A stretch of 64,000 bases of DNA from Ancylobacter aquaticus (GTDB taxonomy: Bacteria; Pseudomonadota; Alphaproteobacteria; Rhizobiales; Xanthobacteraceae), in contig NZ_SMFY01000002.1 in assembly GCF_004339465.1 (NCBI RefSeq), positions 1 through 64,000 of the forward strand, written 5' to 3'. The notes under the pieces were generated by a model that saw only the letters and a list, made by a program, of their open reading frames with translations, did no database searches and had not been told where the DNA came from. Made by a program: the position numbers and the translations under genes. Of this stretch, positions 19,466 to 27,845 are shown in pieces (within the stretch, counting starts at the first letter, position 1; each line of letters opens with the position of its first letter).

Positions 19466-20254
19466 ATGTCGCCCGCCGCCTGCCGCGCCGCGCTTGCCCT
19501 GTTAGTGTGCCTCGGCGCGGCTTCGCCCTCGGCCGCCGCGATGGCGCAGGACTGCACGGGCAAGCTGGGGACCTCGCGGGTGATGCAGGTCGATCCGGTT
19601 GGCCTTCAGGTCGGGACCAAGCATTTTCCGCAGACGCTCGATCTCGCCGAGCGGGAAGTCGTGCTCACATTCGACGATGGCCCGCTTCCGGGCACGACGC
19701 CGGCGGTGCTGAAGGCGCTGGCGCGCGAATGCGTGCGGGCCTCCTTCTTCGTCATCGGCCGCAACGCTGCCGCCCATCCCGATCTGCTGCGCCGCGAGAT
19801 CGCCGAAGGGCACACGGTTGCCCATCACAGCATGACCCATCCGATGACGCTGGCCGACATCTCCTACGACAAGGCCGTGGCGGACATTGAGAAGGGGATC
19901 AAGGCGGACGACAAGGCCGCCTATGGCGCCAGCGGCACCCGCCCGCGCGTGCCCTTCTTCCGCTTTCCCGGGTTTGGTGCTTCGCCTGAACTGCTCGATT
20001 ACCTGAAGGGGCGTGGCATAGGCGTGTTCGGCGCCGATCTCTGGGCATCCGATTGGAACCCGATGACGCCGGAAGAGCAACTCACGCTGGTCATGGCCCG
20101 CCTCGACCATGCGGGAAGGGGGATCATTCTCTTTCACGACACGCGGGCGCAGACGGCCCGGATGCTGCCGGCATTTCTCACGGCGTTGAAGGAGAAGGGA
20201 TACCGCGTCGTCCACATCGTGCCGGCGCCCCCGCAGACCGCGACGGCGCCGTAG
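19466..20254 (+). CDS. Exported polysaccharide deacetylase (NodB-fold)
   Basis: The 262-residue protein has a signal peptide (residues 1-28) and a NodB homology domain: TFDDGP (68-73) and H121-S-M-T-H125 for metal binding, then FFRFPGFGASPELLDYL and IILFHDTRAQT. It probably deacetylates an N-acetylated glycan in the periplasm; the substrate is unknown. The frame extends upstream into the pseudouridine synthase gene and an ATG at 19376 is possible, but 19466 gives a clean signal peptide. Confidence 0.88.
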   Translation: MSPAACRAALALLVCLGAASPSAAAMAQDCTGKLGTSRVMQVDPVGLQVGTKHFPQTLDLAEREVVLTFDDGPLPGTTPAVLKALARECVRASFFVIGRNAAAHPDLLRREIAEGHTVAHHSMTHPMTLADISYDKAVADIEKGIKADDKAAYGASGTRPRVPFFRFPGFGASPELLDYLKGRGIGVFGADLWASDWNPMTPEEQLTLVMARLDHAGRGIILFHDTRAQTARMLPAFLTALKEKGYRVVHIVPAPPQTATAP

Positions 20255-20292
20255 GGCGGCCGCGCAAGCGCGTTTTCGGCCCTGAAACGACA

Positions 20293-20314
20293 ACGGCGAC
20301 CCGAGGGTCGCCGT
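20293..20314. terminator. Possible bidirectional terminator
   Basis: ACGGCGACCC (20293-20302) pairs with GGGTCGCCGT (20305-20314). It lies between the deacetylase stop and the end of tRNA-Leu, and on the - strand the stem is followed by TGTCGTTTC, a weak T-rich tail, so it most likely ends the tRNA transcript. Confidence 0.5.
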
Positions 20315-20336
20315 GTGTTCCGAAAACCGGAGAATA

Positions 20337-20421
20337 TGGTGCGGTCGAGAGGACTCGAACCTCCACGGTGTTACCCACTGCCACCTCAAGGCAGCGCGTC
20401 TACCAATTCCGCCACGACCGC
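20337..20421 (-). tRNA. tRNA-Leu, anticodon GAG
   Basis: Read on the - strand from 20421, it has a 7-bp acceptor stem (GCGGTCG with CGACCGC), D-loop AATTGGTAGACGC, anticodon stem CTGCC/GGCAG around TTGAGGT (anticodon GAG, reading CUC), a long class-II variable arm, and the T-loop GGTTCGAGTCC. Discriminator A (20340) and the CCA end (20337-20339) are encoded. Confidence 0.97.
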
Positions 20422-20469
20422 ATCGCTGGCGCTTGGCTGCTTCGTCAGCGGCCTGCGCGAGCGGGGCAT

Positions 20470-20498
20470 CGTCTAGCAGATGGAATAGGGGTCCACAA
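20470..20498 (-). promoter_or_regulatory. Candidate promoter of tRNA-Leu
   Basis: On the - strand TTGTGG (20498-20493) is followed after 17 bases by TAGACG (20475-20470). The start site would be about 40 bases before the tRNA. The -10 match is weak. Confidence 0.3.
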
Positions 20499-20594
20499 GA
20501 GCCGCCGGGGTCCGGCGCGCGCCTGTGGACAGTCTCGCGTGCCGCGCATGGCTGTACAGGCGACAGAAGCGGGGGCAGCCATTATGTATCGGCC

Positions 20595-21338
20595 ATGGAA
20601 GACGCTGCCGATATCCCCGTAAATGCCGGTGCCGCGAGACGTGACGGCCTGCGCCCGCTGCTGCTGCCCAAACCCGGCGCTGCCCCGGTGCGCTGGCGCG
20701 TGTCGGCCGCGCCGGTGGCCTATCCCGAGGCGCTGGCAGAGATGGACCGGGTGGCCGAGGCGATCGCCGCCGGTGCGGCGGACGAACTCGTCTGGCTGCT
20801 GGAGCATCCCCCACTCTACACGGCCGGCACCAGCGCCCGCGCCGAGGATCTGGTCGATCCGGCCCGTTTGCCGATCTTCGATACCGGACGGGGAGGGCAG
20901 TTCACTTATCATGGCCCCGGCCAGCGCGTGGCCTATGTGATGCTGGATCTCAAGCGGCGCGAGCCGGACGTGCGCCGCTATGTGGCGGCGCTGGAGGAAT
21001 GGCTGATTCGCGCGCTCGATTCGTTCAATGTGCGGGGCGAGCGACGGGAGGACCGCGTCGGCGTGTGGGTGCGCCGGCCGGAGAAGGCGGGCACGGGCGA
21101 GGACAAGATCGCCGCCATCGGCATCCGCGTGCGCCGCTGGGTGACGCTGCACGGCGTGTCGCTCAATGTGGAGCCGGACCTTTCGCATTTCGCCGGCATC
21201 GTGCCCTGCGGCGTGCGCGAACACGGCGTCACCAGCCTCGTCGACCTCGGCCTGCCGGTGACGATGGACGATGCCGATCTCGCCCTGCGCCGCGCCTTCG
21301 AGACGGTGTTCGGGCCTACCGTGGATCAGGCCGTCTAG
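20595..21338 (+). CDS. lipB: Octanoyltransferase (lipoate biosynthesis)
   Basis: LipB moves octanoyl from acyl carrier protein to the lipoyl domains of dehydrogenase complexes. The 247-residue protein has [20 protein letters not shown] (His106), Lys171 in [18 protein letters not shown], and the catalytic Cys205 in [15 protein letters not shown]. The ATG at 20595 was chosen because the frame upstream runs through the antisense of the tRNA. It ends two bases before the convergent acylphosphatase stop. Confidence 0.95.
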   Translation: MEDAADIPVNAGAARRDGLRPLLLPKPGAAPVRWRVSAAPVAYPEALAEMDRVAEAIAAGAADELVWLLEHPPLYTAGTSARAEDLVDPARLPIFDTGRGGQFTYHGPGQRVAYVMLDLKRREPDVRRYVAALEEWLIRALDSFNVRGERREDRVGVWVRRPEKAGTGEDKIAAIGIRVRRWVTLHGVSLNVEPDLSHFAGIVPCGVREHGVTSLVDLGLPVTMDDADLALRRAFETVFGPTVDQAV

Positions 21339-21339
21339 G

Positions 21340-21633
21340 CTAGACCGTCGGCCAGATGGCGAATCCGCCGAAGGCTTCCGCAACCGGCACGACCGCTTCC
21401 CGGACCGTCACCTCGGTGACATCAGCCGCCGCAGGCCCCGCGCGGCAGGTCGCCAAGAAATCGGCCAGCGTGGGCGCTGGCGCGAATATGAGCGCTTCCA
21501 CGCTGCCGTCGCGCCGGTTGCGGACCCAGCCCGCCAGGCTCCGCCTCTCGGCCTCGCGCGCAAGCCACGCACGGTAGCCTACGCCCTGCACCCGTCCGTG
21601 CACGAGGAGCCGGGTCGCCGCAACGCTTGCCAT
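21340..21633 (-). CDS. acyP: Acylphosphatase
   Basis: The 97-residue protein has both acylphosphatase signatures: VHGRVQGVGYR (residues 11-21, Arg21 binds phosphate) and GWVRNRRDGSVEA (Asn39 positions water). It hydrolyses acyl phosphates such as carbamoyl phosphate. It is convergent with lipB with only one base between the two stop codons. Confidence 0.94.
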   Translation of the reverse strand: MASVAATRLLVHGRVQGVGYRAWLAREAERRSLAGWVRNRRDGSVEALIFAPAPTLADFLATCRAGPAAADVTEVTVREAVVPVAEAFGGFAIWPTV

Positions 21634-21793
21634 AGGGGGGCTCCTTCAACAAAGTTTCGGTAGCGCGAAACCGCAGGCGGCTTAAGGAATTGTCCCTGCG
21701 CCGACTCTTCATTAACACCAGCCCGTCCATGAACGCGCATCGTTCCCGTCGCGGGCCGATCCGTCCATTCCTCATGACCCGTCCGGAGTAGGC

Positions 21794-23188
21794 ATGCGCG
21801 AAGAGAACGATCTCGCCACCCCGCCGCGCGGGCCGGAGCACGATAACGATCCGAGCGAGACGCCCGGCTTCGTCGAGGCGGTGGTTGGTGCCATCGACGC
21901 CGGCGATGTCGCGGCCTTGCGCGCCATCGTCAGCGATCTCCACGAGACCGATGTCGCGCGGCTGCTCGAAGCGCTCCCGGCCTCGGATCGTCCCCAACTG
22001 ATCGAACTCCTGGGCAGCGATTTCGATTTCACCGCGCTGACCGAGCTCGACGAGACGGTGCGTGTGCAGATCCTTGAGGCGCTGTCGACCCAGACCGTCG
22101 TCGACGGTGTGCGCGACCTCGATTCTGATGATGCGGTCTATATTCTTGAAGACCTCAACGACGCCGACAAGCAGGAAATTCTCTCCAATCTGTCGATCCC
22201 GGAGCGGGCGGCGCTTCAGCGCAGCCTGGATTATCCCGAGGAAAGCGCCGGCCGGCGCATGCAGACGGAGTTCATTGCGCTGCCGCCCTATTGGACCGTC
22301 GGCCAGACGCTGGATTATATCGGCGAGACCGAGGGGCTGCCCGAGACCTTTTTCGAGGTGTTCGTCGTCGACGCCACCTATCGGCTGAACGGCTCGGTGC
22401 CGCTCGACCGGCTTTTGCGCACCAAGCGCGGCACCAAGCTCAGCGACGTGGTGACGCCGGACCGTCACGTGGTCAACGCCACCGACGATCAGGAAGACGT
22501 GGCGCGCGTCTTCGAGCGCTACAACCTCATCTCCGCGCCGGTGGTCGACGAGGCGGGGCGCCTCGTCGGCGTGCTCACCGTCGACGACATCGTCGACGTG
22601 ATCCAGGAAGAGGCGGAGGAGGACCTGAAGGCGCTCGGCGGCGTGGCGGGTGACGAGGAATTGTCCGATAGCTTTTGGTACATCGCCCGCAGCCGCTTCT
22701 CCTGGCTCCTGCTGAACCTGATCGCCGCCAACATCGCGTCCTTCGTCATTGCGCTGTTCGAGGACGAGCTCCAGCGCATGGTGGCGCTCGCCGTGCTGAT
22801 GCCGATCGTCGCCAGCCAGGGCGGCAATGCCGCCACGCAGACCATGACGGTGGCGGTACGGGCGCTCGCCACCCGCGAGCTGCGGCCGAGCAATGCCAAG
22901 CGGGTCATCGCGCGCGAACTGCTGGTGGGCCTCTTCAACGGCGTGGTCTTCGCCGTGATCATGGCCGTGGTCGTGTTTGCGCGCTTCGGCGTGGCCGATC
23001 TCGGCTTCGTCATCGCTCTTGCCATGATAATCAATCTGGCGGCTGCCGCATTGGGTGGTATTTTAATCCCGCTGGCGCTCGACCGTCTGAAGGTCGATCC
23101 GGCGGTCGCGTCGGGTCCGTTCGTGACCACCATCACCGATGTGGTCGGTTTTTTTGCCTTTCTCGGGATCGCGTCTCTGTGGTTCTAG
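21794..23188 (+). CDS. mgtE: Magnesium transporter MgtE
   Basis: The 464-residue protein has the MgtE N-terminal superhelix (about 30-135), a CBS pair (about 140-262, with APVVDEAGRLVGVLTVDDIV), and five C-terminal membrane segments including LMPIVASQGGNAATQTMTV, the conserved pore segment. The cytosolic domains close the channel when Mg2+ is high. The 160 bases upstream show no riboswitch that I recognise. Confidence 0.95.
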   Translation: MREENDLATPPRGPEHDNDPSETPGFVEAVVGAIDAGDVAALRAIVSDLHETDVARLLEALPASDRPQLIELLGSDFDFTALTELDETVRVQILEALSTQTVVDGVRDLDSDDAVYILEDLNDADKQEILSNLSIPERAALQRSLDYPEESAGRRMQTEFIALPPYWTVGQTLDYIGETEGLPETFFEVFVVDATYRLNGSVPLDRLLRTKRGTKLSDVVTPDRHVVNATDDQEDVARVFERYNLISAPVVDEAGRLVGVLTVDDIVDVIQEEAEEDLKALGGVAGDEELSDSFWYIARSRFSWLLLNLIAANIASFVIALFEDELQRMVALAVLMPIVASQGGNAATQTMTVAVRALATRELRPSNAKRVIARELLVGLFNGVVFAVIMAVVVFARFGVADLGFVIALAMIINLAAAALGGILIPLALDRLKVDPAVASGPFVTTITDVVGFFAFLGIASLWF

Positions 23189-23254
23189 GCAGGGGCTGCG
23201 GCCGGTCCTGAGGCTGGTACTGCCGACGGGTCCGGTGAGCTGAGGAGGCGCTGC

Positions 23255-24055
23255 GTGTTCTTCTACGTCTCGAAGATCTTCTGGATGATCGCGGCGCCCT
23301 CCACCCTGCTCCCCCTGATCGCCTTGGCGGGGCTGGCGGTGAGCCTGCGCTGGCGCCGGCTTGGCATGACGCTGGCCACACTCGGCGTGGTGGGCCTGCT
23401 GTTGATCGGCCTCGGCCCGTTCGGTCGCATGCTGCTCGTGCCGCTGGAGGGGCGCTTCCCGCCCTATTCCGAGGACGGGCGACGTGTCGATGGCATCGTC
23501 GTTCTTGGCGGATCGGAACTCCCCGGCATCAGCGCTGCCCGGGGGCAGCCGTCTTTCCAGGAATCGGCCGAGCGTATTCTGGCGATGGGTGAGCTCGCCC
23601 GGCGCTATCCGCAGGCCCGCATCGTCGTCGCCGGCGGCAGCGGTCGCCTGGGCGAGTCACCGATGCAGGAGGCGGATGTGGTGCGTATGGCGCTGCCGCA
23701 GATCGGGCTTGCGGAAGAGCGCGTGACATTCGAGACCGCCTCGCGCAATACGGAGGAGAATGCACGTCTGGCGAAGGCTCTGGTCAAACCCGGCCCGGAC
23801 GAAAACTGGCTTCTCGTGACCTCCGCCTATCACATGCCGCGCGCGGTGGGCTGCTTCCGGGCGGCCGGCTTTCCGGTCACGGCCTATCCGGTGGACTTCC
23901 GCACGACCGGAAACCCCGGCTATTTCCGCCTCTTCAGCTCGGTAGCGGAAGGGTTGGGCTTCTTCGAGCTGGCGCTGCGTGAGTGGATCGGGCTTTCCGT
24001 GTATTATTTTACCGGCCGCATCGGCAGCCCGCTGCCGGGGCCGCAACCGGGCTGA
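23255..24055 (+). CDS. YdcF/ElyC-family (DUF218) envelope protein
   Basis: The 266-residue protein starts at GTG 23255 with GAGGAGG upstream. Two membrane segments near residues 12-58 are followed by the DUF218 domain: VDGIVVLGG, ARIVVAGGSG, SRNTEENA and LVTSAYHMPRAVGCFRAAG. ElyC of E. coli is linked to peptidoglycan precursor metabolism; the biochemical role is unclear. It follows mgtE by 66 bases. Confidence 0.88.
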   Translation: MFFYVSKIFWMIAAPSTLLPLIALAGLAVSLRWRRLGMTLATLGVVGLLLIGLGPFGRMLLVPLEGRFPPYSEDGRRVDGIVVLGGSELPGISAARGQPSFQESAERILAMGELARRYPQARIVVAGGSGRLGESPMQEADVVRMALPQIGLAEERVTFETASRNTEENARLAKALVKPGPDENWLLVTSAYHMPRAVGCFRAAGFPVTAYPVDFRTTGNPGYFRLFSSVAEGLGFFELALREWIGLSVYYFTGRIGSPLPGPQPG

Positions 24056-24116
24056 CAGCCGCGTGCATGTTTTAAACGTCGTTCGTGCGAGATCAGCTTA
24101 ACGGAGGGCGGCGCCC

Positions 24117-24929
24117 ATGCCGCAAGAAGACGACCAAATTATCCCGAAGATCATCCATACCTGCTGGTTCGGTGGAGGTCGGAAATCCGCGAAGATGCTC
24201 AAATTAGAGCGGCTTCGTAAGCAGACGCTTCATGACTATGAGCATGTCGAATGGAACGAGAAAAATATAGAATTCGCAAGATTTCCGTTCCTCGCAAAAT
24301 GCCATCAGTCGAGACATTTCGCCCATCTTTCCGACATGGTTCGGCTGATCAAGCTGTTTGAGATCGGGGGGATTTATCTCGACACGGATGTCGAGGTCGT
24401 GCGGACCTTTACACCATTGCTGTCGAACGAAATGTTCCTGGGATATATGTGGGACTGCAATCTCGGCACGGCGATCATTGGTGCCCGGGCGGGACATCCC
24501 ATCATAGAAGGCCTGCTGGAGACCTATGTCGTTCGACCCGACGAGATATCGACGGATGTTCCCAACAACGACATGATGACGGCCGCCTTTATTGCCACGG
24601 TCGAGGGTTTCCGGCTCGACGGGCGTGCATGGCGGGGAAAGAACGTGGCGGTCTACGACAAGACCACCTTTGAACATCCGTCCTTTCTCTGGCGCAGGAA
24701 CTACACGGTGCACCATTTCAGCGCGAGCTGGAGGCAGGAGAGACGTGCCAAGGCCGTCATCAAGGGCCTGATCGCGCAAATGCCCTTGGGGCTCTACCTC
24801 TACAGGAAGTACATCTGCGCGAAATCGATCGGGCTCTCGCCCTTTAAGGACCTCTACAAGGAGGCGAGGGCGAGCGCTCCACGGCCGGTGCCTCCCCCTC
24901 AGGAGGCGGGCGGCAGGCCGAGCCGGTAG
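24117..24929 (+). CDS. Glycosyltransferase with DxD motif (GT32-like sugar transferase)
   Basis: The 270-residue protein has IPKIIHTCWFGG (9-20), HLSDMVRLIKLFEIGGIYLD ending in D89-T-D91 for metal and nucleotide sugar, and NNDMMTAAF, the pattern of capsule/LPS-type Och1-like transferases. It is soluble. Base composition is unlike the neighbours: 24181-24300 is 43% GC by my count, suggesting horizontal acquisition. The 3' end overlaps the convergent DUF3253 gene by 31 bases. Acceptor and donor sugars are unknown. Confidence 0.85.
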   Translation: MPQEDDQIIPKIIHTCWFGGGRKSAKMLKLERLRKQTLHDYEHVEWNEKNIEFARFPFLAKCHQSRHFAHLSDMVRLIKLFEIGGIYLDTDVEVVRTFTPLLSNEMFLGYMWDCNLGTAIIGARAGHPIIEGLLETYVVRPDEISTDVPNNDMMTAAFIATVEGFRLDGRAWRGKNVAVYDKTTFEHPSFLWRRNYTVHHFSASWRQERRAKAVIKGLIAQMPLGLYLYRKYICAKSIGLSPFKDLYKEARASAPRPVPPPQEAGGRPSR

Positions 24930-25174
24930 ACGCCGCGAAGTTCCGCCGGGTCGACCGGCTTGCCCTTGCGATAGATGACCAGGCGCCCGGTCTGTGCAAG
25001 GCGCAGGGCGCCACGCCGCACGGAGGGAAGCAGGCTCTGCCAGTCGGGCCCGGTGGCGACGCTGCGCGCGACATCCTCCGGCGTCACCGACTTTGCCGCG
25101 CCAGGCTGGCCGGCGACAGCGAGGATGGCCGCTTCCACGGCTTCTTCGGAGGGGCGGGAAGGACTATCCGTCAT
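24899..25174 (-). CDS. DUF3253 domain protein
   Basis: The 91-residue protein (MTDSPSRPSEEAVEAAILAV...) matches DUF3253, a small winged-helix-like family: ATGPDWQSLLPSVRRGALRL then LAQTGRLVIYRKGKPVDP. The start at 25174 overlaps the end of the DUF599 gene by 11 bases, so the two are likely co-translated. The function is unknown; nucleic-acid binding is a guess. Confidence 0.8.
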   Translation of the reverse strand: MTDSPSRPSEEAVEAAILAVAGQPGAAKSVTPEDVARSVATGPDWQSLLPSVRRGALRLAQTGRLVIYRKGKPVDPAELRGVYRLGLPPAS

Positions 25175-25847
25175 TGTCGAGTACCCAGTGCGAATCCCGG
25201 CCAAGCTGCCGGTTGATCATGACGAGGAAGATGGCGAGCGTCGCGGCCATCAGCGCCCAGCCATTGATGTACCAGCCGAGATAGGCGATGGCGAAGAAGA
25301 AGGAGCGTTGCCCACGGTTGAAGTGTCGCCCGGCGATCGTCGCCATGCGGGCAAGCTTGATGACATGGGCCTTAGCCTGCGGCGTTCCGGCCTCGGAGGG
25401 CGGCGGCGTCGACCCGAGCAGGATTGTCGAGTAATTGAACAGCCGGTAGGCCCAGGCAAACTTGAAGAAGGCGTTGGCGAAGATCAGCGTCAGGCCAAGC
25501 GTCTTCAGCTCCCAACTCGTGCGGTTCGGGGCGCCGAAGGGCAGGTCGCGGAAAAGCGCCATCACCGCTTCGGTGGATTGCAGGATGGCGAGCGTGGCGC
25601 CGATGGCCAGCAGCGATGTGGAAGCGAAGAAGGCCGTTCCATTCTGCAGTGCAGCGATGATCTGAGCATCGACGATGCGGTTCTCGCGTTCCAGCATGCG
25701 CCGCATCCACTCGTGCCGGTACGCGTCCATGCGCCGGTTCAGCGTGCGCGATTCGGCCCAGCTTCCCTCCATCACCATGTGATAGGCCACCCAGGCCAGG
25801 CAGAACGTGGAGAAGGCGATCGCGTCGATAGTGGTGAAGCCGAGCAT
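25164..25847 (-). CDS. DUF599 family membrane protein
   Basis: The 227-residue protein has four predicted membrane helices: near residue 10 (FSTFCLAWVAYHMV), 70-90, 120-140 (TLIFANAFFKFAWAYRLFNY) and 190-215 (LMAATLAIFLVMI). The segment HFNRGQRSFFFAIAYLGWYI is typical of DUF599. The role is unknown. It is followed by and overlaps the DUF3253 gene. Confidence 0.85.
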   Translation of the reverse strand: MLGFTTIDAIAFSTFCLAWVAYHMVMEGSWAESRTLNRRMDAYRHEWMRRMLERENRIVDAQIIAALQNGTAFFASTSLLAIGATLAILQSTEAVMALFRDLPFGAPNRTSWELKTLGLTLIFANAFFKFAWAYRLFNYSTILLGSTPPPSEAGTPQAKAHVIKLARMATIAGRHFNRGQRSFFFAIAYLGWYINGWALMAATLAIFLVMINRQLGRDSHWVLDNDG

Positions 25848-26022
25848 GGTGTTACCTGGATATCCGCCGGTCGTTCGGGTGCCGTCGGGCGGCCCTTATG
25901 CCGGGGTGAGCGGGGTGACGAGTGCTTTCAACAGCTCCGAGGACGGCTTGTCGAGCGGGGTTCCATGCGGCGCAGGCAGGGCTGCACTGCACGGGCCGCA
26001 GCGGAATGTGGCGATTTCGCGG

Positions 26023-26051
26023 TTGCGAAGGACGTAACGATTTATTAAATA
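26023..26051 (+). promoter_or_regulatory. Candidate promoter before the 41-residue protein gene
   Basis: TTGCGA (26023-26028) and TAAATA (26046-26051) are 17 bases apart. This AT-rich island stands out in the 278-base gap between the DUF599 gene and the small gene at 26126. Expected start of transcription about 26058. Confidence 0.3.
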
Positions 26052-26125
26052 CTGTTTCAGATCGTGCCGGTATGCAGAGTCGTGCTTCGGTGCATCGTAG
26101 TGAACGTATCGTTCCGAGGATCATC

Positions 26126-26251
26126 ATGAATTCCATTCCCGAGCGCTCCTGTTGGGGAGTCGCCCGTTGGGCCGTCGCCGCCTTCCTGGTGGCCATTGCC
26201 CTCATTTACCTGTTCGGCGGGTTTCAGGCGGCGCAGCTCGCCGTCGGTTGA
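26126..26251 (+). CDS. Small single-span membrane protein, 41 residues
   Basis: The protein begins MNSIPERSCWGVARWAVAAF and has one hydrophobic helix (about residues 15-32) ending GGFQAAQLAVG. GAGGA lies 6 bases before the ATG, a candidate promoter lies 75 bases upstream and an intrinsic terminator follows, so it looks like a complete single-gene unit. No family is recognised. Confidence 0.55.
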   Translation: MNSIPERSCWGVARWAVAAFLVAIALIYLFGGFQAAQLAVG

Positions 26252-26293
26252 CCCGGAGGCCTTCGGGCCGGAGGTTTTCTCAGTTGCATGACA

Positions 26294-26322
26294 CGGCTCG
26301 GCCCGCATGGCCGGGCCGTTTT
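26294..26322 (+). terminator. Rho-independent terminator
   Basis: CGGCTCGGCC (26294-26303) pairs with GGCCGGGCCG (26309-26318) with one G-T pair around CGCAT; TTTTCATTT follows. It closes the small membrane protein gene. Confidence 0.75.
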
Positions 26323-26445
26323 CATTTCCGGACCTTGCCGCGCCGCGAGGATCACCGGGATTGATCGCCGCCATCACAGGGCTGCGTTTGCCCTGCATCG
26401 CCAAATGATGGAACCTCCCGCCGGACTGGAACAGGGGGTGACGCG

Positions 26446-27117
26446 GTGCTCAGGCTCATCATCGGAAACAAGAATTATTCCTCGTGGTCGCTGCGGCCGT
26501 GGCTGGCGATGACGGCGTTGGGCATTCCCTTCAAGGAAGAGCTAGTGCCGCTCGACGCGCCGGACTTCAAGGATCGCATCCGCGAACGCTCGCCGGCCGG
26601 CAAGGTGCCGGTGCTGATCGATGGCGACGCTGTGGTGTGGGAATCGAGCGCCATTCTGGAGCACCTGGCCGAGCGCTTCCCTGACAAGGGCATCTGGCCG
26701 GCGGAGCCCGTCGCCCGCGCCTATGCGCGTTCGCTCGCCACCGAGATGCACAACGGCTTCGGAGCGCTGCGCAGCGTGGCGCCGATGAACCTCTGGCGTC
26801 CGGTCGAGCCTCGCACCTTTTCCGACGAGGCGATGAAGGATGTTCGCCGCATCGTCCGCCGTTGGGGCGAGGCCCGCGCACGCTTCGGCGCAGGGGGCGA
26901 TTTCCTGTTCGGAGCCTTTTCCGGCGCCGACGCGATGTATGCGCCGGTCGCAACCCGTTTGCGCACCTATGCCATCGAGATCGACCCGGTGGCCGCCGCC
27001 TATGTCGAGGCGCTCCATGCCCATCCCGCTTTCGTGGCATGGAAAGAGGCGGCGCTGAAAGAGACCGGCGCGCTGGCCGAGGACGAAGTCGACTGGCCGG
27101 TGGTCAAGCGGGTATAG
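26446..27117 (+). CDS. Glutathione S-transferase family protein
   Basis: The 223-residue protein starts at GTG 26446. The N-terminal thioredoxin-like domain has NYSSWSLRPWLAMTALGIPF and GKVPVLIDGDAVVWESSAI, where the ESSAI segment binds glutathione; the C-terminal helical domain contains FLFGAFSGADAMYAPVATRL. Ser12/Ser13 in NYSSWS could be the catalytic serine. The substrate is unknown. Confidence 0.92.
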   Translation: MLRLIIGNKNYSSWSLRPWLAMTALGIPFKEELVPLDAPDFKDRIRERSPAGKVPVLIDGDAVVWESSAILEHLAERFPDKGIWPAEPVARAYARSLATEMHNGFGALRSVAPMNLWRPVEPRTFSDEAMKDVRRIVRRWGEARARFGAGGDFLFGAFSGADAMYAPVATRLRTYAIEIDPVAAAYVEALHAHPAFVAWKEAALKETGALAEDEVDWPVVKRV

Positions 27118-27146
27118 AGCGCGGGTCGCTCAACGGGCCCCCTGCC

Positions 27147-27581
27147 ATGCCGCTCCACCTGCTCAAACTCTGCGTCGGCGCCGAGTCCATCGAGGATCTC
27201 GAAGCGTGGATCGCCGAATCGCTCAAAGCCAAGGCGGCCCGAAGGCTGCCGGTCGAGCAGGCCCACACCACCCGCATGGTGCCGACGCGGACAGAGGAAT
27301 TGCTGGATGGCGGCTCGCTCTACTGGGTCATCAAGGGCGAGGTGGCCTGTCGGCAGACGCTGACCGGCATCCGGCCTTTCGTGGATGGCGACGGCATCCG
27401 CCGCTGCCATCTTGTGCTCGACCCGACCGTCCACCGCGTCGATCCGCGCCCCAACCGGCCGTTCCAGGGCTGGCGCTACTTGGCAGCGAAGGACGCGCCG
27501 GCGGACCTTGCCACACTGGGCACCGCGCCAGCGCTGCCGGACGAACTCCGCCGCGAACTGCGCTCGCTGGGGCTTCTCTGA
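27147..27581 (+). CDS. DUF1489 family protein
   Basis: The 144-residue protein (MPLHLLKLCVGAESIEDLEA...) matches DUF1489, a family found almost only in alphaproteobacteria. A conserved middle block is GSLYWVIKGEVACRQTL and a C-terminal one FQGWRYLAAKDAPADL. No signal peptide or membrane segment. The function is unknown. It starts 29 bases after the GST gene and may share its transcript. Confidence 0.85.
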   Translation: MPLHLLKLCVGAESIEDLEAWIAESLKAKAARRLPVEQAHTTRMVPTRTEELLDGGSLYWVIKGEVACRQTLTGIRPFVDGDGIRRCHLVLDPTVHRVDPRPNRPFQGWRYLAAKDAPADLATLGTAPALPDELRRELRSLGLL

Positions 27582-27602
27582 CGTACCGAGGGACCCGAAC
27601 AC

Positions 27603-27638
27603 CCTTTCGCACGTTATTCCCATACGGAACGCGAAAGG
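27603..27638 (+). promoter_or_regulatory. Hairpin masking the ribosome-binding site of the next gene
   Basis: CCTTTCG (27603-27609) pairs with CGAAAGG (27632-27638), extended by CGTT (27612-27615) with AACG (27629-27632 region) across a two-base bulge. The right arm holds AAAGG, the ribosome-binding site 9 bases before the ATG at 27648. The shape suits translational control such as an RNA thermometer. Confidence 0.45.
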
Positions 27639-27647
27639 ACCTTTGCA

Positions 27648-27845
27648 ATGAGCCAGACAAACACTGACGGCATGACCCACACCAACTCGGACGATCACCG
27701 CGTGGTCGACAATGGCGAGGTGGTGGTCAAGGCTAACACCGAAGAGCGGCAGGCCGTCGAGGTCAAGCCGATGCGCTACGTGCTCGGGGTTGGCCTTGCG
27801 CTGGTCATCCTCGGCATGGTGATTGCCTACGCGGTCATGATCTAG
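27648..27845 (+). CDS. Small single-span membrane protein, 65 residues
   Basis: The protein has a polar, acidic N-terminal half (residues 1-40) and one C-terminal helix, YVLGVGLALVILGMVIAYAV (about 44-63), so it is likely tail-anchored with the N-terminus in the cytoplasm. Its stop codon overlaps the convergent panC stop. A hairpin covers its ribosome-binding site. No function is recognised. Confidence 0.75.
   Translation: MSQTNTDGMTHTNSDDHRVVDNGEVVVKANTEERQAVEVKPMRYVLGVGLALVILGMVIAYAVMI

Noticed and set aside
21634..21793. Magnesium riboswitch before mgtE
   Set aside because: No extended pairing resembling the known Mg2+ leaders could be traced in the 160 bases.
26047..26061. CtrA box TTAA-N7-TTAA
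   Set aside because: The second half reads TTCA; one half-site is not enough in an AT-rich patch.
27591..27615. EcfG-type general stress promoter (GGACC-N16-CGTT) before the 65-residue protein gene
   Set aside because: The -35 box deviates from GGAAC and the match is too short to support without start-site data.
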